9,559 bases of DNA from Ruminococcus sp. CAG:382 (GTDB lineage: Bacteria > Bacillota > Clostridia > Oscillospirales > CAG-382). The stretch covers positions 41,136 through 50,694 of the forward strand of contig FR892188.1 in the NCBI GenBank assembly GCA_000433115.1. The letters are read 5' to 3'. The notes under the pieces are model-generated. The model was given only the letters and a program-made list of their open reading frames with translations, was not told the DNA's origin and ran no database searches. Below, piece by piece: positions 1 through 4,872 of the stretch (position 1 is the first letter of the stretch; each line of letters opens with the position of its first letter). The translations under genes were made by a program, and so were the position numbers.

Positions 1-763
1 GCGCTTGTTTTGCTTTCGTTACGGAAGAAAATTCCGGATAATCGAGAAGTTTGGTTGCGCCTTCAACGTGAATTCGACGTTCCTGAACGTCGGCAAGAAT
101 ATCATAAATCGCACGCACAAACGGGGAAGAGAAATGACTCAGTGAACCGAGCTTTTCTTCAAAGCTGAAAATCAACGGCATCGTAAGTTTATCTGCAGTC
201 ACACCGATAAATGTATTGTTAAGCGCATCAGTCACGGCAGAAAGTTGCTCACGCGTGATTTCGTCGCGCAGACTAAGCTGACGGCTTTTCACAGGTTCTT
301 CATCGGAAATAACGACAAGTAATACGGAATGCGTATCGATAAAAACCGTTTCAAAACGCTTCGGGCTTATTCCGGAATCATCACAGAAGGAAAACGATGT
401 GTAGTTTGTCATCTGGCTGATGATACGGCTTGCCTTTTCAAGAACGGTACCAACTTCATTTACTTTGAATGTCATTAGTTCATTCAATAGTTTAATCTCA
501 TCGATTGAGAGCAGATATTGTTCCATCAGATCGTTTACATATATTTTATAACCGAGTGAAGTCGGAACACGACCGGCAGACGTATGAGGCTGTCGCAGAT
601 AGCCCATTTCTTCGAGGTCATTCATTTCGTTTCTGATTGTCGCGCTTGACACCGCAAACTGATCGCTCGTAGTAAGAAGCTTTGAACCTACCGGCTCGCC
701 GGAAGCGATGTATGAATCAACAATTGACTTCAGAATCTTTTTCTTGCGTTCTGTCAATTCCAT
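1..763 (-). CDS. hrcA: Heat-inducible transcription repressor HrcA (N-terminal part, runs off left edge)
   Basis: HrcA is the cytoplasmic repressor of class I heat-shock genes (groE and dnaK operons). It binds CIRCE operators and its activity depends on GroEL. The reverse strand reads as 254 codons from an ATG at 763-761 to the window edge; the family is usually about 340 residues, so roughly the last quarter is missing. Residues 1-70 form the winged-helix region: MELTERKKKIL opens it, VSSATIRNEMNDLEEMGYL (about 38-56) is the recognition-helix region, and QPHTSAGRVPTSLGYKIYV (58-76) is the hallmark HrcA wing motif. The rest matches the GAF-like and insert domains in length and character. The start is set by a strong ribosome site, AAAGGGGG (779-772 on the minus strand), 8 nt upstream. 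A sigma-A promoter and CIRCE-like operators lie just upstream, as expected for an autoregulated hrcA-grpE-dnaK-dnaJ operon, whose other genes would lie beyond the left edge. Confidence 0.95.
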   Translation of the reverse strand, partial: MELTERKKKILKSIVDSYIASGEPVGSKLLTTSDQFAVSSATIRNEMNDLEEMGYLRQPHTSAGRVPTSLGYKIYVNDLMEQYLLSIDEIKLLNELMTFKVNEVGTVLEKASRIISQMTNYTSFSFCDDSGISPKRFETVFIDTHSVLLVVISDEEPVKSRQLSLRDEITREQLSAVTDALNNTFIGVTADKLTMPLIFSFEEKLGSLSHFSSPFVRAIYDILADVQERRIHVEGATKLLDYPEFSSVTKAKQA

Positions 764-782
764 TGCTCAAGCCCCCTTTGTT

Positions 783-809
783 TTAGCACTTAAACACCTC
801 GTCTGCTAT
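783..809 (-). promoter_or_regulatory. CIRCE-like operator in the hrcA leader
   Basis: On the plus strand the site reads TTAGCACTT, nine bases, GTCTGCTAT. Against the CIRCE consensus TTAGCACTC-N9-GAGTGCTAA the first half matches 8 of 9 positions and the second 6 of 9, with the canonical 9-nt spacer. It lies between the predicted transcription start of hrcA (about 811) and the ribosome site. This is the usual position for HrcA autoregulation in Firmicutes, so binding here would block initiation. Confidence 0.75.
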
Positions 810-817
810 CGGCAACT

Positions 818-846
818 AATATAGCACTGTTTCTGACGTTTGTCAA
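818..846 (-). promoter_or_regulatory. Sigma-A promoter for hrcA
   Basis: Reading the minus strand, a perfect -35 box TTGACA (846-841) is followed by a 17-nt spacer and a -10 box TATATT (823-818). Transcription would start near 811 and give a leader of about 48 nt that carries the CIRCE-like site at 783-809. The match in both boxes and the ideal spacing make this the best promoter in the window. Confidence 0.85.
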
Positions 847-887
847 TAGATTTTGAAAAGAAAAGTGTTAACAAATTGTAAACGTTT

Positions 888-914
888 TAAGCGCTTGCGC
901 AACAAGAGTGCTAA
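888..914. promoter_or_regulatory. Second CIRCE-like site upstream of the hrcA promoter
   Basis: The site reads TAAGCGCTT, nine bases, GAGTGCTAA. The right half is a perfect CIRCE half-site, the left half matches 6 of 9 positions, and the spacer is exactly 9 nt. It sits about 40 bp upstream of the hrcA -35 box. It could be an auxiliary HrcA site for hrcA or the operator of a divergent plus-strand transcript. The left half includes the small palindrome AAGCGCTT, which may be coincidental. Assignment rests on sequence match only. Confidence 0.6.
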
Positions 915-942
915 AACAAGAAATGAAAAGAGGATTAAAACG

Positions 943-1011
943 GTGTCAAGACGCTACCGCTATTATTATGAGTGCGTATGTAGCATTATAGAAGACAAAA
1001 ACTACACGTGA
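943..1011 (+). CDS. Doubtful 22-codon ORF downstream of the second CIRCE-like site
   Basis: A GTG at 943 is preceded by a plausible ribosome site, AGAGGA, about 8 nt upstream and opens 22 codons ending in TGA at 1009-1011. The predicted peptide is basic and tyrosine-rich at the start (MSRRYRYYYECVC) and carries two cysteines. No family was recognised and there is no predicted signal or membrane segment. Its only support is the ribosome site and its position after a CIRCE-like element; an ORF this short can easily occur by chance. Confidence 0.15.
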   Translation: MSRRYRYYYECVCSIIEDKNYT

Positions 1012-1106
1012 TTATCAGATGGGTGGCGATAATACAGTTTGTGCAATTTACCAGCCCAAAAGTGTCGATTTTTCCGTCGTCGCCTGATTATCGAAAAAAG
1101 AAATCA

Positions 1107-1142
1107 ATATTTTGTTGTGAAGCGTTTGCGACAACACAATAT
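1107..1142. repeat. 12-bp imperfect inverted repeat (hairpin)
   Basis: ATATTTTGTTGT (1107-1118) pairs with ACAACACAATAT (1131-1142) at 11 of 12 positions around a 12-nt loop. The loop contains AGCGT (1121-1125), complementary to ACGCT at 1145-1149 just after the stem, so an RNA copy could form an H-type pseudoknot. No T-run immediately follows on either strand, which argues against a standard terminator. Confidence 0.6.
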
Positions 1143-1160
1143 CGACGCTCGGTTTACTCG

Positions 1161-1188
1161 GTTAACATAATTATGATTACATAATTAC
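1161..1188. repeat. Two tandem 14-bp repeats upstream of the proC promoter
   Basis: GTTAACATAATTAT (1161-1174) and GATTACATAATTAC (1175-1188) are adjacent and agree at 11 of 14 positions. The second copy runs into the perfect inverted repeat ATTAC-TG-GTAAT (1184-1195). The block ends about 40 bp before the proC -35 box, a fair place for a regulator or Xer-type protein to bind, but the base composition is very AT-rich. Confidence 0.5.
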
Positions 1189-1229
1189 TGGTAATAATAA
1201 ACAATGTTTTGAAAATATCGAATTACCCC

Positions 1230-1258
1230 TTGCAAAAATCCGCAGAATGTATTATATT
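1230..1258 (+). promoter_or_regulatory. Sigma-A promoter for the proC operon
   Basis: A -35 box TTGCAA (1230-1235), a 17-nt spacer and a -10 box TATATT (1253-1258) predict transcription from about 1265, giving a leader of about 54 nt before proC. The -10 box lies downstream of the most distal in-frame ATG (1247), so that ATG would not be in the transcript and the proC start must be further in. Confidence 0.75.
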
Positions 1259-1318
1259 ATTATTACACCGCGAGCGGAGCAAACGGCACATATCCATTAT
1301 TCTTTCGGAGATATTATC

Positions 1319-2164
1319 ATGAATGGTGACAAACGTACCTGGGAACATACCTTTGCATTTATAGGCGCGGGTAATATGGCTTCCGCGTTTATTTTCGGAT
1401 TGGTCGACAAAGGTGTGTGCAACCCGGGTGACATAATTATACATCGCCGTGATGCATCGAAAAACGGCATATATCTTTCAAAAGGTTATCACATCTGTGA
1501 AGATTACGTCAGGACATTCTCGACTTCTAAATTCATTTTTCTCGCCGTAAAGCCTGCGCAGCTCCAAGCTGTACTTCAGCAACTTGCGTCAAGCGGTGCT
1601 GATTTTTCCGATTCTGTTTTTGTTTCAGTTTGTGCGGCTGTTTCATGTGATCTTATCTGCCGTTGGCTTGGCTGCAAGGTGCCTGTTGTCCGCGTTATGC
1701 CGTCGACTCCCATAACAGTCGGTTTGGGCACTTGTGCCGTGAGTCACAATGACCTTGTCCCAAAAAAAGATTTTCAGCTCATTTGTCGTATGTTTTCCGC
1801 TGTCGCCGAGGTGTCGGTTATTCCTGAAGACATGCAAAACGCTGTGATATCTGTCAATGGTTCTTCGCCTGCGTATTTTTATTTGTTCGTAAAGGCAATG
1901 CTGTCTGCCGCAGAGCAACAGGGCATTTCCTCTTCGGCGGCTCTTCCGTTGATTCTCAAAACGATGGAAGGCAGTGCAGAGATGATCCGTCGTTCCGCTT
2001 GCTCTATCGATGAGCTCATAAGAGCTGTGTCATCTCCCGGCGGTACGACTCTTGCCGCACTCAAGGTTTTTTACGACTGCGGTTTTGAAAAAACTGTTGC
2101 CGACGCCATGAAAGCGTGTACCGACCGTGCGGATGAAATCGCAGGAGCCCTCGAATGTAGCTGA
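1319..2164 (+). CDS. proC: Pyrroline-5-carboxylate reductase
   Basis: ProC catalyses the last step of proline synthesis, the NAD(P)H-dependent reduction of 1-pyrroline-5-carboxylate to L-proline in the cytoplasm. The 281-residue product has the usual length. Residues 12-21 hold the Rossmann dinucleotide motif FIGAGNMA; VKP is at 77-79 and RVMPSTP at 125-131. The C-terminal dimerisation domain has NGSSPAYFY (180-188) and the family signature SPGGTT (239-244), with the threonine pair near the substrate. The reading frame is open back to ATG 1247. ATG 1319 is preferred because GGAG lies 8 nt upstream, the predicted promoter excludes 1247, and the Rossmann motif then begins a normal distance from the N-terminus. 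It heads a probable operon with the next three genes; no riboswitch or attenuator was recognised in its short leader. Confidence 0.93.
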   Translation: MNGDKRTWEHTFAFIGAGNMASAFIFGLVDKGVCNPGDIIIHRRDASKNGIYLSKGYHICEDYVRTFSTSKFIFLAVKPAQLQAVLQQLASSGADFSDSVFVSVCAAVSCDLICRWLGCKVPVVRVMPSTPITVGLGTCAVSHNDLVPKKDFQLICRMFSAVAEVSVIPEDMQNAVISVNGSSPAYFYLFVKAMLSAAEQQGISSSAALPLILKTMEGSAEMIRRSACSIDELIRAVSSPGGTTLAALKVFYDCGFEKTVADAMKACTDRADEIAGALECS

Positions 2165-2239
2165 TATTTTTGTTATAAATACTTGTCCGTCCGCATATTG
2201 TTAACTATCAACTGATTTTACGTATAAAGGATGGTAAAC

Positions 2240-2821
2240 ATGATGGACAACTCTGTTTGTATGGCTCTTGTGCCTTATAAAGGCTCATACCGTCATGCGT
2301 CGCTTTTGGAGCGTATTTTTGCAAAACGACGCTGGCTGTATTTCTTTTTGCTTCCGCTGACCGTCGCATCGGCTTTTTCCGGTACGTATTATTATGCTGT
2401 CTATGCCGCAAACGGTGTTTCTGTTCCGTTTGCCGATTCAATGATTTCCGTTTTCGGCTTTTCATCGGATTCATTCTTTGTTCTGCTCTTTTTACTTACT
2501 GCAGCGTATACTGTCTTCAGCCCGTCCGGTGCATTGGTACTTCTTGTTCCGGTTTCGTTTTCTCTTGGGTATTATATTGCGACGCTTTACGATATTGCCG
2601 GATTCTGTATGTACTTTGTGTTTTTTTCTTTGGTACAGGCGGCTTTTGCACTTTTCCTGATTATTTACGCCGCCGAGCTTTGCCACCGTGTTGATATTAC
2701 ACGGTGCGGTTTCAGGTTTGTTCTCGGTTGGCGGAACAATCTCGCGCTGTTTTGTAAATCACTCGTTTTTGCCGCACTGTTTGTCGCGGATGTCTGTTAT
2801 ATAGATTATTGTATTCTTTGA
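2240..2821 (+). CDS. Five-helix membrane protein, possibly SpoIIM-like
   Basis: This is a 193-residue integral membrane protein of uncertain function. A basic N-terminal tail (YRHASLLERIFAKRRW, about 17-32) leads into predicted helices near 33-53, 78-94, 97-117, 121-145 and 168-188. There is no cleavable signal peptide or catalytic motif. Length, helix count and the pattern in the third and fourth helices (SPSGALVLLVPVSFSLGYY and the following DIAGF) resemble the stage II sporulation protein M family, and spoIIM lies close to xerD in Bacillus. That makes SpoIIM-like the best guess, though similarity is weak and unconfirmed. ATG 2240 is chosen over ATG 2231 because the ribosome site AAAGG (2226-2230) directly abuts 2231 but is well spaced from 2240; ATG 2243 is also possible. 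The stop overlaps the ribosome site of the next gene. Confidence 0.75.
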   Translation: MMDNSVCMALVPYKGSYRHASLLERIFAKRRWLYFFLLPLTVASAFSGTYYYAVYAANGVSVPFADSMISVFGFSSDSFFVLLFLLTAAYTVFSPSGALVLLVPVSFSLGYYIATLYDIAGFCMYFVFFSLVQAAFALFLIIYAAELCHRVDITRCGFRFVLGWRNNLALFCKSLVFAALFVADVCYIDYCIL

Positions 2822-2834
2822 AAGGAGATTTGCC

Positions 2835-3737
2835 GTGAGCGATACCGCTTTGATGTCTGAACAATTCAATACATACATGACATATCTTCGCAAAGAAAAG
2901 AATACCTCCGATAACACCTTACAGGCGTATCGACGCGATATTTCAAAGTTTCTTGACTACGCCGCCGAGAATGACCTCGATTCGTTTGAAGCAGTTACCG
3001 AAGCCGATATGGCAGCGTACAAAGGCTCGTTGATTTCGTCCGGACTTTCCGTTGCGACCGTATGCCGTTCACTTTCCGCATTGAGAAGCATGTACCAATA
3101 TCTTATGTCAAAAGATATTGTGTCTCATAACCCCGCAAGGGAAGTTCATAACGATAAAATTGAAAAAAAAGGCCCCAATATCCTTTCAAACAAAGAAATC
3201 GAAGCTCTGCTTGCTCAGCCGAACGTCTCTGACATCAAGGGACTTCGTGATAAAGCAATGCTCGAGCTCATATATGCAACCGGCATCAAGGTAACCGAGT
3301 TGATTTCCCTGAATGTTGATGACCTTAATTTGTCAATACCGTTTGTGCGGGTGGCTTCCGTCGGCAAAGAACGCTTCATACCGCTTTACAGGGTGGCTGT
3401 CAAGGCACTTACCGAATACCTCGACAAGTCGCGCAAACTTCTCATTTTGAGTTCGGATGAGACGGCGCTGTTTGTAAATGTTTCCGGCGAAAGGCTTACG
3501 CGTCAGGGATTCTGGAAGATACTCAAAGATTACGCGTCAAAGGCGGGCATCAAATCGGATATAACACCGCATACACTGCGTCATTCGTTTGCCGCTCATC
3601 TTCTTGAAAACGGTGCGGACATACACGATATTCAGGAAATTCTCGGCCACAGCGATATCGCGTCGACACAGCGCTATGCTCAGTTCCTAAAGCAGCGTGT
3701 CAAGACAAGCTATATCAAATTTCATCCGAGAGCATAA
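2835..3737 (+). CDS. XerD-like tyrosine recombinase with altered active site
   Basis: This 300-residue protein has the size and two-domain layout of XerC/XerD site-specific recombinases: an N-terminal SAM-like core-binding domain (about 8-105) and a C-terminal catalytic domain (about 115-295). His246 and Arg249 (HTLRH), His272 (GHSD) and the nucleophile Tyr281 (TQRYAQF) are in place, with the normal 9-residue His-Tyr spacing. The first catalytic arginine, normally in ATG[LI]RVSEL, is Lys152 here (ATGIKVTEL), and the usual GKGNKER beta-hairpin motif is shortened to VGKER (176-180). Xer proteins resolve chromosome dimers at dif; this one may be a paralogue with changed activity or target. The GTG start at 2835 is set by AAAGGAGA (2821-2828), which overlaps the upstream stop, so the two genes are translationally linked. 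The next gene starts 20 nt after the stop. Confidence 0.88.
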   Translation: MSDTALMSEQFNTYMTYLRKEKNTSDNTLQAYRRDISKFLDYAAENDLDSFEAVTEADMAAYKGSLISSGLSVATVCRSLSALRSMYQYLMSKDIVSHNPAREVHNDKIEKKGPNILSNKEIEALLAQPNVSDIKGLRDKAMLELIYATGIKVTELISLNVDDLNLSIPFVRVASVGKERFIPLYRVAVKALTEYLDKSRKLLILSSDETALFVNVSGERLTRQGFWKILKDYASKAGIKSDITPHTLRHSFAAHLLENGADIHDIQEILGHSDIASTQRYAQFLKQRVKTSYIKFHPRA

Positions 3738-3757
3738 TCTCATTGAGGTAATTCACT

Positions 3758-4744
3758 TTGGCAAAATTCAATCTTTTCAATGTTTTTTCACGTTCATCAA
3801 ATAAAAAGGATAAGGGCGTCACAAAAAAGGAAGCCGCGTTTGACGGTAAGTATGGCTTTGCCGATTTCTTCCGGTTTTACGGCAGAAATTTCAATCCTCT
3901 TGTCAAGGCTAATCTCATCTTTGCTTTGCTTTGTTTTCCGCTCGTGCTGATGATAATACCTTTTTCGGGTATGTTCAACACGGAAGCATATATGCCCACA
4001 AACATGATTTATCCCGTTATTCAGGGCATTGCACAATACGGTTCAAACGCCGTTATTGACGCGTATACTGCAATATACGGTGGAACGACAACTGTTTCGG
4101 TGTGGTCTCAGACGTCATATATCCTGTTTTACTGCGGCGGCTTGCTTATTTTCTCGTTCGGCTTCGCAAATGTCGGAATGGCGTATATAACCCGCGCAGC
4201 TGTCCGCAGAAAGCATATTGACACGTGGTACGATTTCTTTTATGCCATCAAAAAGAATTTCCGGCAGGCACTTGTTGTCGGGATTATTGATTTTGCAGTT
4301 TCCGGTATACTTATTTACGACCTTCTGGCTTATAATCGCAACAGAACAGAGTTCTACCTTCAGATGTTCTTTTTCTTCATCATCCTGATTGCACTCTTCT
4401 GGATAATTATGCGTGCGTATATTTATCCCATGATGGTGACGTTTGATCTCTCCATATACAAGCTAATAAAAAATGCGCTTATTTTCGCTGTTCTCGGCAT
4501 AAAGCGCAACGTATTTATCCTGCTCGGCGGCGTTGCGGCTTTCTTATTCACTTTCTATTCCATTTTCCTTATGTCAACGGTAGGATATATATTGCCGTTC
4601 ATTTTCACAATCAGCTTCATCTGCTTCCTCTCAACATACTGTGCATGGCCGGTCATAGACAAATATATGATAAAGCCGTATTATCCCGATGAGGATAAAA
4701 ACGACGATGATGACGTGACACCCGTGTTCACAGACAGGGGCTGA
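3758..4744 (+). CDS. DUF624/YesL-like integral membrane protein
   Basis: A 328-residue membrane protein of unknown function. After a basic, lysine-rich N-terminus (about 10-30) comes FADFFRFYGRNFNPLVKANLIFALLCFPLV (34-63), then hydrophobic helices near 50-70, 121-145, 170-190, 199-219, 252-272 and 277-297. The middle part, with TWYDFFYAIKKNFRQ (156-170) and YIYPMMVTFDLSIYKLIKNAL (221-241), follows the pattern of DUF624 (YesL) proteins. It is longer than typical members (about 200-220 residues) because of a segment at about 70-115 and an extra C-terminal helix, and ends in an acidic tail (DEDKNDDDD, 311-319). Start is TTG at 3758, with GAGGT 8 nt upstream and no better start nearby. YesL-type genes often neighbour sugar-uptake operons; nothing here supports that. 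It is the last gene before the terminator. Confidence 0.8.
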   Translation: MAKFNLFNVFSRSSNKKDKGVTKKEAAFDGKYGFADFFRFYGRNFNPLVKANLIFALLCFPLVLMIIPFSGMFNTEAYMPTNMIYPVIQGIAQYGSNAVIDAYTAIYGGTTTVSVWSQTSYILFYCGGLLIFSFGFANVGMAYITRAAVRRKHIDTWYDFFYAIKKNFRQALVVGIIDFAVSGILIYDLLAYNRNRTEFYLQMFFFFIILIALFWIIMRAYIYPMMVTFDLSIYKLIKNALIFAVLGIKRNVFILLGGVAAFLFTFYSIFLMSTVGYILPFIFTISFICFLSTYCAWPVIDKYMIKPYYPDEDKNDDDDVTPVFTDRG

Positions 4745-4756
4745 CAGTTGTATATT

Positions 4757-4800
4757 ATATTGCGGATACAAGAAAGATATCTTGATCCGCAATATTTATT
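4757..4800 (+). terminator. Rho-independent-type terminator after the proC operon
   Basis: ATATTGCGGAT (4757-4767) pairs perfectly with ATCCGCAATAT (4785-4795). Inside, CAAGA pairs with TCTTG to extend the stem past a single bulged A, leaving a six-base loop. The stem is followed by the T-rich TTATTTATATT rather than a pure T-run. It lies 13 nt after the DUF624 stop and just before the next promoter, so it separates the two transcription units. Confidence 0.8.
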
Positions 4801-4811
4801 TATATTAGGGC

Positions 4812-4840
4812 TTTTATTCGCTGAAATAATGTGGTATAAT
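4812..4840 (+). promoter_or_regulatory. Extended -10 promoter for the ABC exporter pair
   Basis: A perfect -10 box TATAAT (4835-4840) is preceded by TGG, giving an extended TGn -10 element. The -35 position 17 nt upstream reads TTTTAT (4812-4817), a poor match, which the extended -10 can compensate. Transcription from about 4847 gives a leader of about 26 nt with no obvious attenuator. Confidence 0.75.
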
Positions 4841-4872
4841 CGTATTCAGCAAAAATTCGGAGTTGTGTTTTT

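Larger units (their letters stand above)
915..1229. other. AT-rich intergenic region with inverted and tandem repeats
   Basis: No convincing protein gene is present between the second CIRCE-like site and the proC promoter. The DNA holds an inverted repeat ATTATC/GATAAT (1011-1016 and 1028-1033), a second TGATTATC copy at 1085-1092 that could pair with 1027-1033, a 12-bp hairpin with one mismatch (1107-1142), a tandem 14-bp repeat (1161-1188) and the palindrome ATTAC-TG-GTAAT (1184-1195). No T-box, other known riboswitch or tRNA was recognised. It may hold a small RNA, operators or only divergent-promoter spacer; sequence alone does not decide. Confidence 0.6.

Noticed and set aside
923..991. 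22-codon ATG frame starting at 923
   Set aside because: It lacks a ribosome site, has no recognisable product and overlaps the slightly better supported GTG frame at 943.
1020..1275. T-box-like pieces (GGGTGGC near 1021 and ACCGCG near 1267) upstream of proC
   Set aside because: The T-box antiterminator motif is contiguous (GGTGG followed closely by ACCGCG). Here the pieces are about 240 nt apart and lie on both sides of the predicted promoter, with no terminator before proC.
2165..2239. Possible promoter between proC and the membrane protein gene
   Set aside because: AT-rich words such as TATAAA occur, but none has a -35 partner at 16-18 nt, and there is no terminator after proC, so read-through is simpler.
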